Below are positions 1 to 7,691 of a DNA stretch of 14,086 nt, piece by piece; position 1 is the first letter of the stretch; the number at the start of each line of letters is the position of its first letter. The translations under genes and the position numbers were made by a program. The stretch is taken from NCBI GenBank assembly GCA_016189845.1, contig JACPRT010000157.1, positions 1 through 14,086 on the forward strand, read 5' to 3'. The notes beneath the pieces were generated by a model that worked only from the letters and a program-made list of their open reading frames with translations, was not told the DNA's origin and searched no databases. The DNA is from Chloroflexota bacterium. Lineage in GTDB: Bacteria; Chloroflexota; Dehalococcoidia; Lucifugimonadales; Lucifugimonadaceae.

Positions 1-1
1 A

Positions 2-496
2 ATGCTGCTCGGCGCGCAGTTTGCCGGCCGCATAGTCCCCGCCTTCACTGATTCGATCACCAACGAGGCGGTCATCACCGCGCTCGGCTACATCATCATC
101 TTCATCGTCGTGTTCATCGCGGTATCGGTCCTGTCAAGCGTGGTGAACACGGCCATGAAAATCACATTCACCGGCTGGATCGATAAGATTGTCGGGGTGG
201 GCGTCGGGCTGGCGGTAGGTGTGCTACTGTCGCTTGCGCTCACGATGTTCCTGGCACGACTCGCCTACGTATTCGAGCCCGGGGACCGCGGGAATCAGCA
301 GAAGCTGGCCGAGGTCGTGGAGCAGCACATACAGGGTAGCGCGCGAGATAAGATCGACGAGATCCTCACTGGATCGGCGCTGGTGCCGGTGCTCGTGGAC
401 CTGGCCGATTTGCTGCCTGGCGACGCATTCGGACTGGTGCCGGCCGATTTTCGCACCGCGTTCGATATATTGGAGTCACGTATCGACAACGGGTAA
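2..496 (+). CDS. CvpA-family membrane protein (5' partial)
   Basis: This is the C-terminal part of a CvpA (colicin V production) family inner-membrane protein. Visible are one long hydrophobic helix (about residues 25-47, rich in Ile/Val/Phe), a short amphipathic stretch ending in GWIDKIVG, and a second Gly-rich hydrophobic helix (about 64-86). The GWIDKIVGVGVGLAVG segment matches the family's pattern of a small hydrophilic turn before a Gly-rich helix. A soluble acidic tail of about 75 residues follows. Family members usually have an additional N-terminal helix or two, so the ATG at base 2 is probably internal and the real start lies off the window. CvpA proteins are needed for colicin V secretion in E. 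coli and affect envelope robustness; their molecular role is unsettled. The stop codon is one base before the HNH gene, suggesting co-transcription. Confidence 0.75.
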   Translation: MLLGAQFAGRIVPAFTDSITNEAVITALGYIIIFIVVFIAVSVLSSVVNTAMKITFTGWIDKIVGVGVGLAVGVLLSLALTMFLARLAYVFEPGDRGNQQKLAEVVEQHIQGSARDKIDEILTGSALVPVLVDLADLLPGDAFGLVPADFRTAFDILESRIDNG

Positions 497-497
497 G

Positions 498-1115
498 ATG
501 AACGGTATGACGCTCGTGGGTATAGATGACCGGGAGGGTGAACATCCGGCGCCAAAGCTGGCCACCCGCACCCCGGTCCTCGTTCTCAACCAGAATTATC
601 AACCTCTCAACATCTGCGACGTCCGGCGAGCCATTTCGCTCCTTGGTCGGGGCAAGGCTGAGACCCTCGACGTCACCGACACTCTCCTGCGCAGCGCCTA
701 CGCCGCGGTCCCGGCGCCGACGGTCATCCGGCTCGTGTACATGGTCAAGCGGCCGATCCACCAGAGGCGACTTTCGCGACGCGAGATCTTCGTCCGTGAC
801 GGTTTCCGCTGCCAGTACTGCGGAACGCAGACGCGGCACCTGACGCTCGACCACGTGATCCCGCGCTCTCGCGGCGGTCAGCAGACGTGGACGAATGTGG
901 TGAGCGCGTGCACCGAATGCAATCACCACAAGGCGGGACGGACCCCCCTCGAGGCCCGTATGTACCTGATGAGGGAACCCCAGGCGCCGCGACCCAACCC
1001 GTACGCCTTCTTTCACGTTGGCCACGTCAGGGAGTCGTGGAGACCGTTCCTGCCGTGGCTGGAGGTCGAGAACGGGGATCGCTCCCGCCTGTCGCCGGTG
1101 GCCGCCGGCGGATAA
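498..1115 (+). CDS. Stand-alone HNH endonuclease family protein
   Basis: A 205-residue protein with an N-terminal region beginning VLVLNQNYQPLNIC (residues 27-40), the signature of a widespread family of small free-standing HNH proteins in Chloroflexota, Actinobacteria and cyanobacteria. The HNH/zinc domain spans about 94-150: a CQYC knuckle (C105, C108), the catalytic LDHVIPRSRGG (D118, H119), N133, a second CTEC pair (C138, C141) and CNHHK. All metal-binding and catalytic positions appear intact, so it is probably an active metal-dependent nuclease, though its target is not predictable. The family is not tied to an intron or a restriction system, and none is seen here. I chose the ATG at 498 because it directly follows the CvpA stop (TAAGATG); an ATG at 507 is an alternative. 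It converges on the MFS gene with only 12 bases between the two stops. Confidence 0.85.
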   Translation: MNGMTLVGIDDREGEHPAPKLATRTPVLVLNQNYQPLNICDVRRAISLLGRGKAETLDVTDTLLRSAYAAVPAPTVIRLVYMVKRPIHQRRLSRREIFVRDGFRCQYCGTQTRHLTLDHVIPRSRGGQQTWTNVVSACTECNHHKAGRTPLEARMYLMREPQAPRPNPYAFFHVGHVRESWRPFLPWLEVENGDRSRLSPVAAGG

Positions 1116-1127
1116 GGTCTCGCTGAC

Positions 1128-2450
1128 TCAGGCTGCCTGAGCGCCGCGCCGCCTGATCGGCACCAACAACGCGGTCAGCGCCCCGGCGGCCGCGATCGCG
1201 GAGGCGAACAGCACCACTCCCTGGAAGCCCCAGTTGCCGTTGATCGCGCCGGCGGCTATTGGCGCCACCGCCCCGACAACCGACCCACCCGCGAACATTA
1301 AGGCGATGGAAGTCCCCTCAGAACCCCTCTCGGTCACGTCCATGGCCGCGGCCGTGATCGTCGGCATCACCGAGAACAGGACCACTCCCAGCAGCGCAAT
1401 CATGAGAGTGAACGGCCACCCGCCTTCGATCCAGACGAACGACAGCACGATCGCGGTGACCGCTGTCATGTTGAACAGGATCACCGGCTTCCGCCCGACA
1501 CGGTCGGAGATCGCGCCGAACAGTGGCGTCGAAGCTATTCCGGCCAGCGTCAGCAGCGAAATATGCACGCCCGCGAGGAACGAGCTGTACGCGAGGACGT
1601 CCGTCATGTACAGCACCAGGAATACCTGGAACGAGGTGTGGGTCGCCCCGCGCATTCCGTGGAGCGCGACCATCCCGAGCACGCCCGGATTGCGGGCGAC
1701 CCTGCGCGTGGCCGACATGTACTGGGCGAGGGAGACGCGGGCGGGCGCGCCCACGGACCCGCTTCGAAAGAACGTCGCCACGAGTATTGCAGTCGAACCG
1801 GCCGGGATGATGAGGAACAGAGTGACGGTGCGCCACTCGAAGCCGGCCCAGTTCAGTCCCCAGAAAGCCACCCCACCCACCACGAGGCCGGTGAGCACGG
1901 GCGCCAGCGTGTCGCCGACCTGAGCGCCGGTCAGGTGTGCGGCCATTGCCAGCCCACGGCGGTCCGGATACCGGGCCGCCAGGGTGGCGAACGCCGGCGC
2001 ATGCCATAGTGACGTTCCGGCGCCCAGCGTCACTACGGCGGCGATAAGGAGCCAGTACCACTGCGTTACGCCGATCAGGAAGTAGGCCGCCGTGACACAG
2101 GTCATGCTCACCGTCAGCATGACGACGACCCGGCGTCGGTACATGTCGGTGAGGATGCCGGCCGGAGCGTTCATCGCCCCGCCCGCGACCTGTTGCGCGG
2201 TGAACATGCCCCCGACGGCCACGTCGGACAGCCCGAGCGTGTTCCTGATGCTCGGCAGAAGGATCAGGAGTGACCCCTGGCAGAAGTGCTTGACCGCATG
2301 GCCAGCCGACAACCCGTACATGAGGCGGGGCGATTCTTTGGCCGCCCGCTGGCTCTGGCCGGTCGCCTGTACTTTTGCCTCGGCAGCCACATCTGCCTTC
2401 GCCTTCGCGGTGGTCGACGCAGCGGCCGTTTCGCCCGCCGGAACGCTCAT
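1128..2450 (-). CDS. Major facilitator superfamily (MFS) transporter
   Basis: A 440-residue secondary transporter. An Ala/Lys-rich, probably cytosolic tail (about 1-42) is followed by about 12 hydrophobic helices in two halves with a cytoplasmic loop near 230-250. MFS motif A-like loops are visible between helices 2 and 3 (AGILTDMYRRR, about 97-107) and in the second half (GAISDRVGRKP, 312-322). The first-helix region (GHAVKHFCQGSLLILLPSIR) recalls drug or fosmidomycin-resistance-type MFS proteins, but the substrate cannot be read from sequence. The ATG at 2450 overlaps the stop of the upstream peptidase gene as ATGA, a strong sign of translational coupling; an AAGG stands 8 bases upstream. 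An in-frame upstream extension exists but would lie entirely within the peptidase gene in another frame. As last gene of the operon it may export hydrolysis products or take up a related compound. Confidence 0.85.
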   Translation of the reverse strand: MSVPAGETAAASTTAKAKADVAAEAKVQATGQSQRAAKESPRLMYGLSAGHAVKHFCQGSLLILLPSIRNTLGLSDVAVGGMFTAQQVAGGAMNAPAGILTDMYRRRVVVMLTVSMTCVTAAYFLIGVTQWYWLLIAAVVTLGAGTSLWHAPAFATLAARYPDRRGLAMAAHLTGAQVGDTLAPVLTGLVVGGVAFWGLNWAGFEWRTVTLFLIIPAGSTAILVATFFRSGSVGAPARVSLAQYMSATRRVARNPGVLGMVALHGMRGATHTSFQVFLVLYMTDVLAYSSFLAGVHISLLTLAGIASTPLFGAISDRVGRKPVILFNMTAVTAIVLSFVWIEGGWPFTLMIALLGVVLFSVMPTITAAAMDVTERGSEGTSIALMFAGGSVVGAVAPIAAGAINGNWGFQGVVLFASAIAAAGALTALLVPIRRRGAQAA

Positions 2451-3580
2451 CTGCCGTACCTTCGCATCACGGCCTGCAGTTCGTCGTGCGGGATGGCGAC
2501 AACCGTGTGGCCGTCCCGGCCGGTCATCGTCTCGTTGGCGACCATCGAATCCACGATTGCCTCGTCGGTAGCCCTGACTGCCGCCGTGAACAGGGGATCC
2601 ATGCACTCCTCCGGAAGGAATCGGGCGGTCTGTACACCTTCGGTCGCCGCCGCAGCCTCAGTGTTTGCGGTCGAAAAGGCAAGGAAGATGTCGCCAGAAC
2701 CGTTTCCGGAAGTCGACCCCGACCGGGCTACGCCCAGTCCCGCGCGCCTCGCGATCCGCTTGAGCTGATGCGGCATGAGGGGGGCGTCGGTCGCGACGAT
2801 CGCGATGATCGAACCTTCGTCGGATTTCCGGAACGTCCCGGCGGACAGGTGTTTACCCACGGGCACGCCTGCGATCGCAAGCTGCGGCCTTCGGCCGAAA
2901 TTCGCCTGGACGAAGGCGCCCACGGTGTAGCGGTCGCCTCCGACTGCGACCGCCCTGGAAGCCGTTCCTGATCCAGCCTTGAACTCATAGGCGATCATGC
3001 CGGTCCCGCCGCCGACGCTGCCTTCTTCGATCGGCCCACCCGTGGCAGAGTCGATTGCCGCCAGCACGTGCTCCTCACGGACATGAAACCCGTTGATGTC
3101 GTTCAGGTAGCCGTCGGCGGTCTCGGCTGCAACCGGCAGCCACCACGGCGGGACCGGGGCGCGTGCGTTCCTGACCAGCCACTTCAGGGTCGCGTCGCGG
3201 GCGACCCCGCACGAGTGGGTGTTCGTGATCGTGATCGGCCCGCTGCAGCGGCCGGCCTCGTCGATCCAGGCGATCCCCGTCATCTCACCGGCGCCATTCA
3301 GGACTGCGTACCCGGCAAACACCGGCAGGCTGGCTTGCTCGTGTGGTTGCGGCAGGATCGCCGTGACGCCCGTGCGCACCGGCCCCTGGCCGACCACCAG
3401 CTTCCCTTCGCCCCTTATCAGGGTCGTGTAGCCGACGGCCACGCCGGCCACGTCGGTTATTGAGTTGAGCGCGCCCGGTGTCCCGTCGAACGGTATGCCC
3501 AGTGCTCGGGCGCGCTTCTTGCCCGCGGGAGTTTCGAGTTGCGGCCCTGGAACCGGTTGCCTGTGAGTCGTCTGTGCCAT
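2447..3580 (-). CDS. P1 family peptidase (DmpA/BapA-type N-terminal-nucleophile aminopeptidase)
   Basis: A 377-residue peptidase of MEROPS family S58 (clan PB), annotated in relatives as L-aminopeptidase/D-esterase. The diagnostic sites are present: the self-cleavage junction EEG-SVGGGTGM, where cleavage between G187 and S188 would expose the nucleophilic serine of the beta chain, and the second signature GNGSGDIFLAFSTAN (292-306). The N-terminal core starts near residue 28 with a Gly-rich TDVAGVAVGYTTL segment typical of the family. Characterised members remove N-terminal D- or L-residues from amides, esters and short peptides (DmpA) or cleave beta-amino acid peptides (BapA). No signal peptide is seen, so it is likely cytoplasmic and acts on imported peptides. 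The start ATG at 3580 has only a weak ribosome site and lies 56 bases after the permease stop. Family assignment is firm; substrate preference is not. Confidence 0.92.
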   Translation of the reverse strand: MAQTTHRQPVPGPQLETPAGKKRARALGIPFDGTPGALNSITDVAGVAVGYTTLIRGEGKLVVGQGPVRTGVTAILPQPHEQASLPVFAGYAVLNGAGEMTGIAWIDEAGRCSGPITITNTHSCGVARDATLKWLVRNARAPVPPWWLPVAAETADGYLNDINGFHVREEHVLAAIDSATGGPIEEGSVGGGTGMIAYEFKAGSGTASRAVAVGGDRYTVGAFVQANFGRRPQLAIAGVPVGKHLSAGTFRKSDEGSIIAIVATDAPLMPHQLKRIARRAGLGVARSGSTSGNGSGDIFLAFSTANTEAAAATEGVQTARFLPEECMDPLFTAAVRATDEAIVDSMVANETMTGRDGHTVVAIPHDELQAVMRRYGR

Positions 3581-3636
3581 GGTGCGGCCGTCTATTCTGC
3601 ACGACCGGACCTGCGGGGTCGAATGGACCAGGTGGA

Positions 3637-4560
3637 CTACACCTGGCGCAGGCGGGGGTCCCAGCGGTCGCGCAGCCAGTCACCTACGAAATTGAACGAC
3701 ATCACGACAAGGAAGATGGCGAGTCCCGGGAAGAACGCGATCCACCAGGCGGTGTTCAGGTACTCCCTGCCCTCCGAGATCATGTTGCCCCAGGTCGGTG
3801 CAGGCGGAGGGATGCCCGCACCCAGGAAGCTCAGACCGGCCTCGGCGAGGATCAGTCCGCCGACGCGGAGACTGGCGATCACGACCACGGTGTTGATGAC
3901 GCCGGGGAGCAGGTGCCGGAAAAGGATCCTGGCGTCTGAGGCGCCGCAGATGCGGGCCTGTAGCACGTAATCCCTGGTCTTGAGGCCCAGCACCTCCGCG
4001 CGGACATTCCGAACACCGCTGCTCCAGGCCGCGAATGCGAGCAACGCCATGACAACCCGCGCGCTTTGCTCGAGGGTCATCGCCGCCAGGATCGCGATCA
4101 GGAGAAACGGCAGCGCATTCCAGACGTCGACGGCACGCGTGATCAATTCGTCGACCAGCCCGCCGTAATAGCCCGCCAGCAGGCCGAGGGCGGTACCGCT
4201 TAGCGTTCCCGCCACCAGCGCGACCATCGCGACCATGAGCGAAACGCGCGCGCCGTGCAGCATGCGGCTCAGCACATCCCGGCCAACGTGGTCGGCACCC
4301 AGGGGATACCTGAAATTGACATTCGGATGGTCTTCATACCACTGTGCGTCCCAGGCCGGGGGTGCGGTGCGGCCCCTGAGGTTGATCATGGTCGGGTCGC
4401 GTGGGGCGAGGAGCGGCGCAAAGACCGCCGCGAATACGAGCACGGCGAGGACGAACAAGGGAATGATTGGCCAGCGCCGGAAGGCGGTCAGCACGCTCCG
4501 CGGCGTCGCTGCGCGGCGAGCGCGAACGCCGAGCGGGAGCGGTTGGGCAATTTCAGCCAA
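3637..4560 (-). CDS. ABC transporter permease, DppC/OppC type (peptide importer)
   Basis: A 307-residue inner-membrane permease. A first helix sits at about 30-52. A periplasmic loop carries LGADHVGRD (87-95), matching the LGTDxxGRD hallmark of DppC/OppC proteins. The binding-protein-dependent permease domain follows from about 105. The cytoplasmic EAA loop that docks the ATPase is recognisable at 199-219 (QARICGASDARILFRHLLP), and the C-terminal half has FLGAGIPPPAPTWGNMI (245-261), also typical of the family, ending in DRWDPRLRQ. It forms a heterodimer with the DppB-type subunit encoded 7 bases upstream. The start is TTG at 4560, supported by an AGGA with 5-base spacing inside the end of the preceding gene. 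Peptide-family specificity is clear from the motifs; the exact solute is unknown. Confidence 0.9.
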   Translation of the reverse strand: MAEIAQPLPLGVRARRAATPRSVLTAFRRWPIIPLFVLAVLVFAAVFAPLLAPRDPTMINLRGRTAPPAWDAQWYEDHPNVNFRYPLGADHVGRDVLSRMLHGARVSLMVAMVALVAGTLSGTALGLLAGYYGGLVDELITRAVDVWNALPFLLIAILAAMTLEQSARVVMALLAFAAWSSGVRNVRAEVLGLKTRDYVLQARICGASDARILFRHLLPGVINTVVVIASLRVGGLILAEAGLSFLGAGIPPPAPTWGNMISEGREYLNTAWWIAFFPGLAIFLVVMSFNFVGDWLRDRWDPRLRQV

Positions 4561-4567
4561 TCTTGTC

Positions 4568-5521
4568 CTACGAGACGTACCTGATCCGCGGGTCGATCAC
4601 GACGTAGAGGAAGTCCGCAACCAGGCTCCCCACGACGAAGAACATGGCGAAGATCAGGATGACACCCGTCAGCAGCGGGAAGTCGTTGTTGAAGATCGCA
4701 TCCAGGGCCAGCCGGCCCACTCCCGGCCACGAGAAGACCGACTCGACGAGCACTGCGCCGTCGAGGAAACCGACCAGGATCAGAGCTGACACAGTCAATG
4801 GAGGGATCAGCGCGTTCCTGAACGCATGCTTGCCAATCACGGACCAACCGCCAACCCCCTTGGCCCGGGCGAGTTTGACGTACTCGGTGTCGAGCACCTC
4901 CAGCATTGCCGAGCGCGTGATCCGCAAGTACGCGGCCATTGGCGTCCATCCAAGGGTGATCGTCGGCAGGATGAGGTGCTTTATCTGGTCGGGGAAGAAA
5001 GGCTTCTCGCTCCCCCTGGTACCACTGGGCAGCCAGCCGAAATAGACGGCAAACACCAGGATCGCGACGATCCCCACCCAGAACTGGGGCAACGCCTGGC
5101 CGAAGAGCGCGATGCCGCGTCCCAGGTAGTCCCAGACCGTGCCGCGCTTGACCGCGGAAAGGATGCCGAGCGGTATCCCGATCACAGTGGCGAAAATCCA
5201 CGCCGCGAGCCCCAGGACCAGCGTGTTCGGGAGCCGTTCCATGACGACCTTGCTGACGGGCCGTTCGGCGAGGATCGTGTTGCCCAGGTCTCCGCGCATC
5301 ACGCGTCCGGCCCAGATGAAGTACTGGACGATGAGCGGCTTGTCCAGGGCCAGTTTCTTTTTCAACGCGGCGATCTGCTCGGGCGACACGCCGTATCCGC
5401 CAGGCTTGGCGTAAAGCAGCAACGGGTCTCCCGTTGCGCGTGACATCCCGAACACGATGATCGTCGCTGCGAACAGCGACATGATGCCGAAGCTGACCCT
5501 CTGGAGGAGATAACGTTTCAT
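4568..5521 (-). CDS. ABC transporter permease, DppB/OppB type (peptide importer)
   Basis: A 317-residue inner-membrane permease opening with MKRYLLQRV, typical of DppB subunits. An N-terminal helix (about 9-27) precedes a periplasmic domain with the LDKPLIVQY and GDLGNTILAERPV segments common to this family. The transport domain begins near 98 (LPNTLVLGL). The EAA loop that contacts the ATPase is at about 214-240 (YVKLARAKGVGGWSVIGKHAFRNALIP region), and VFSWPGVGRLA (262-272) plus the ending DPRIRY are family signatures. It pairs with the DppC-type protein. The ATG at 5521 has no good Shine-Dalgarno sequence. The 66-base gap from the binding-protein stop holds a perfect 32-nt inverted repeat that may uncouple expression of this gene from the binding protein. 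Confidence 0.92.
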   Translation of the reverse strand: MKRYLLQRVSFGIMSLFAATIIVFGMSRATGDPLLLYAKPGGYGVSPEQIAALKKKLALDKPLIVQYFIWAGRVMRGDLGNTILAERPVSKVVMERLPNTLVLGLAAWIFATVIGIPLGILSAVKRGTVWDYLGRGIALFGQALPQFWVGIVAILVFAVYFGWLPSGTRGSEKPFFPDQIKHLILPTITLGWTPMAAYLRITRSAMLEVLDTEYVKLARAKGVGGWSVIGKHAFRNALIPPLTVSALILVGFLDGAVLVESVFSWPGVGRLALDAIFNNDFPLLTGVILIFAMFFVVGSLVADFLYVVIDPRIRYVS

Positions 5522-5533
5522 ATGAAAATCGCC

Positions 5534-5565
5534 GGTGCGGGCCGCCCCGCGGGGCGGCCCGCACC
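5534..5565 (-). terminator. Perfect 32-nt inverted repeat between binding protein and permease (attenuator or mRNA-stabilising hairpin)
   Basis: Bases 5534-5549 are the exact reverse complement of 5550-5565, almost all G/C, so the transcript can form a very stable hairpin with a tight loop. It lies 22 bases after the binding-protein stop (as transcribed) and 12 bases before the permease start. Only a short TTTT occurs downstream, so it is not a strong intrinsic terminator. In binding-protein transporter operons such hairpins often protect the upstream binding-protein mRNA from 3' decay or cause partial termination, giving more binding protein than permease. That role is inferred from position and structure. 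Confidence 0.65.
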
Positions 5566-5587
5566 CAGGTCAACTAACTTCGTAAAC

Positions 5588-7570
5588 CTACCGCGGCGCC
5601 GGAACGATGAATTCGTATTCGTTCTGGCTGCAGAAGATGCACGGCTTGGCTTCCCACTTGGAGATGGACTTGGGGTTGTACACGGTCAGCTCAGGTACCT
5701 GGACCGTGCCCGCGAAGATCATCTCCTCAGTCAGGTAGTCGATCAGCGCCTCGTTCAGCGCCGTTCTCTTCGCGAGGTCGGTCTCCTTGGATACCAGAAG
5801 GAATGTCTCCGCGATCTTCGGGATCTCGATTCCGCATCCGAATCCACCCCGGGTCAGGCTGGTCTCGGTGAGACCGTGCGGCCAATCGAACGGGATCGTA
5901 GTCGCCCCTTCGTCACAATCCCCCCCGTATGGGATCGTGTTGGTTCGACCGACCAGGCTCGGCCTGATCACTGCGTAGGCTGACTTGAAGACTTGGACCC
6001 GATTCTTCGGCCAGATGGCCTTCCACATACCTGCGACCGCATCGTTGATCTCCGCGTTGGTGCCGCCAGCGCCGCCCAGCTCGCCACCGGTCCAGATGCC
6101 GATGTCGAAAGCGGCATCCTTCCATGCGGTCTTGGCCATGAGGTCGGCGGCCTTCTTGGGGTCGTACGGGATGCTCCACTTGTCCTTGAAGTACGGCGCG
6201 GCTGTGTCGACGTACTCGATGGCAGCCGGGTTGCCGAACCCGCTTAGAACGGTCTCGACGATCAACTTTCGGTCGATCGCCAAAGCCAAAGCCCAGCGGA
6301 CATTCTTGGCCTCCTCGAAGTCCCCCGCCTGGGTCGCGCAACTAACCCAGGGAAGGTCCGCGACGCAGTAGCCTTCCCGCTTCAGCGGCTCACCGGTCCT
6401 GGCGTGTTTCTCCTCCCAGTAATTGCCGTTGAAGATGATCTGGTGCACGGTGCCCCGGCGCGTAAGGCTTTCGACCTTGAATCCGCTTTGCGCAAGAGGC
6501 TTGATGTCCTTCAGCGGGACCGCGCCCGTGATGTCGGCCTCTCCGGTGCGCAGCATCGCCACTCGAGCTGCGGCCTCAGGCACCTCGACGAACCGGATTT
6601 CCTTAACTGCAGGGTTCTTGAACCAGTGCTTGTACGGCACGGCCTCGACCGTGAAGTGGTCGTCCTGCACCCAGTCCTTGACCTGGAACGGACCGGTAGA
6701 AATGGGGAAGCCATCCCGCATGGCGTTGGCGCCCTTCTCGTCGTAGAGCTTCTTCGGGAAGAACGCCGTGCTCTGCGCCTGCTCGTTCAGGAAGTGCGCG
6801 TTCCAGCGAAGGTCATAGGTCGTGAACGGCAGCTCCACAGTCTTCGCGTCGATGAGCTTCGCTTCGCCAAACAGAGCCGCGTAGTCTCCCGCCTGCCCGT
6901 GGATGCTGGTCTTGTTGATGGCTGCGTTGCCGTCGTTCATCGTGAACACGACGTCGGCGGCGGTGAATGGACCCCAGTCCCTGTGGAAGATCACGCCGTC
7001 CTTGATCTTGATGGTGACCTTGCTCAGGTCCGGGGCGACTACGTAGGACTCGGCCAGCTTGTTGACGATGCCGCCGTCGTTGTCGACGTTGAACAGCCCC
7101 TCACCGATGCCAACGTACTGCATCGTCTCGACCGGCGCCTGGGCGCTGCCCAGGCCGACACCCGGGCCGACGTCCGTCGACGCGTAAACCAGGAATCCAA
7201 AGGCGTTCTTCGAGGACGGCGCCGGCTGGAGGGGCGCAATCCGGATTGGCGTGGGGGTCGGGATCGGGGTCGCGGTCGCTACGACCAGCTTTTCCTTCTC
7301 CACGATCTTGGTGACCTCTACCCGTTTTTCAACCTGGACTGTCTGCTGGACGACCTTCGTCACCTCGACCGGCTTCTCGACGATCTTCTCCTTCTCGACG
7401 ACGACAGTCTGCTGAACCGGCTTCTCGACGATCTTCTCCTTCTCGACGACGACGGTCTTCTCGACTACTACGGTTTGGATGACCGTTTCGGTGCCGCCGC
7501 AGGCCGCGGAGATTGCCAGTCCCCCAAGAAGCAGGAGTGTGGCCGCTACCCCTAACCGTCCACGAGTCAT
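5588..7570 (-). CDS. Peptide ABC transporter substrate-binding lipoprotein (SBP family 5) with repeat stalk
   Basis: A 660-residue extracellular solute-binding protein. The N-terminus is a lipoprotein signal: MTRGR, a hydrophobic core, then the lipobox ISAAC with the lipidated Cys at residue 24. Residues about 28-98 form a Val/Glu/Lys-rich repetitive stalk (repeated TVVVEKEKIVEKP units), followed by a Thr/Pro linker (TATPIPTPTP, about 99-108). The globular family 5 domain then begins, with GLFNVDNDG, LAESYVV and a DGVIFHRDWGPFTAADVVFTM-type segment (about 158-211) typical of oligopeptide, dipeptide and nickel binding proteins. The ATG at 7570 was chosen over an upstream start because it gives a proper lipoprotein signal and has a strong GGAAGGAG 5 bases upstream. 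It is the first gene of the transporter operon. Ligand identity is not readable from sequence. Confidence 0.93.
   Translation of the reverse strand: MTRGRLGVAATLLLLGGLAISAACGGTETVIQTVVVEKTVVVEKEKIVEKPVQQTVVVEKEKIVEKPVEVTKVVQQTVQVEKRVEVTKIVEKEKLVVATATPIPTPTPIRIAPLQPAPSSKNAFGFLVYASTDVGPGVGLGSAQAPVETMQYVGIGEGLFNVDNDGGIVNKLAESYVVAPDLSKVTIKIKDGVIFHRDWGPFTAADVVFTMNDGNAAINKTSIHGQAGDYAALFGEAKLIDAKTVELPFTTYDLRWNAHFLNEQAQSTAFFPKKLYDEKGANAMRDGFPISTGPFQVKDWVQDDHFTVEAVPYKHWFKNPAVKEIRFVEVPEAAARVAMLRTGEADITGAVPLKDIKPLAQSGFKVESLTRRGTVHQIIFNGNYWEEKHARTGEPLKREGYCVADLPWVSCATQAGDFEEAKNVRWALALAIDRKLIVETVLSGFGNPAAIEYVDTAAPYFKDKWSIPYDPKKAADLMAKTAWKDAAFDIGIWTGGELGGAGGTNAEINDAVAGMWKAIWPKNRVQVFKSAYAVIRPSLVGRTNTIPYGGDCDEGATTIPFDWPHGLTETSLTRGGFGCGIEIPKIAETFLLVSKETDLAKRTALNEALIDYLTEEMIFAGTVQVPELTVYNPKSISKWEAKPCIFCSQNEYEFIVPAPR
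7361..7456 (-). repeat. In-frame 48-bp tandem repeat encoding the lipoprotein stalk
   Basis: Two adjacent 48-bp units encode the 16-residue repeats at residues 39-54 and 55-70 of the binding protein (TVVVEKEKIVEKPVQQ, then the same with a terminal EV). Over 43 bases (7368-7410 against 7416-7458) the DNA copies differ at a single position, so nucleotide identity is almost complete. Degenerate VEK-containing units continue on both sides. Units are multiples of three, so slippage would lengthen or shorten the stalk without breaking the frame. Confidence 0.85.
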
Positions 7571-7575
7571 TGGAA

Positions 7576-7583
7576 CTCCTTCC
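7576..7583 (-). promoter_or_regulatory. Strong ribosome binding site of the binding-protein gene
   Basis: GGAAGGAG on the minus strand, 5 bases before the ATG at 7570. It is one of the best Shine-Dalgarno matches in the window and decides the start of the lipoprotein, consistent with a highly translated binding protein. Confidence 0.75.
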
Positions 7584-7661
7584 CCGGGCTGCCGCTGTCG
7601 AGCGACGATCTCTGTCAACCGCCCCGAAGGCACCGGAGCCCTGCCACGATTGGTGGCCGCC

Positions 7662-7691
7662 AACTTACTCACGAGCGCGGGCGCGTGTCAA
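7662..7691 (-). promoter_or_regulatory. Candidate sigma70-type promoter for the peptide transporter operon
   Basis: On the minus strand a perfect TTGACA (7686-7691) is followed after 18 bases by TAAGTT (7662-7667), a partial -10 match. It would give a leader of about 85 bases before the binding-protein ATG. The -10 is weak and promoters in GC-rich genomes are hard to call by eye, so this is tentative. Confidence 0.4.

Noticed and set aside
2451..2606. In-frame N-terminal extension of the MFS transporter.
   Set aside because: It lies wholly within the peptidase gene, is Arg/Gly-rich and adds nothing family-like; the ATGA overlap gives the natural start.
4488..5573. Long alternative minus-strand frame across the DppB-type gene.
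   Set aside because: Arg/Gly/His-rich composition with no domain; the overlapping frame encodes a canonical permease.
7368..7458. Repeated units that might suggest a CRISPR array.
   Set aside because: The copies are nearly contiguous, lack unique spacers of regular length and are in-frame parts of a lipoprotein stalk.
6404..7555. Long open frame on the plus strand opposite the binding-protein gene, with Leu/Asp-rich repeats.
   Set aside because: It is the antisense shadow of the VEK repeat stalk and binding domain; low-complexity product, no family resemblance and no ribosome site.
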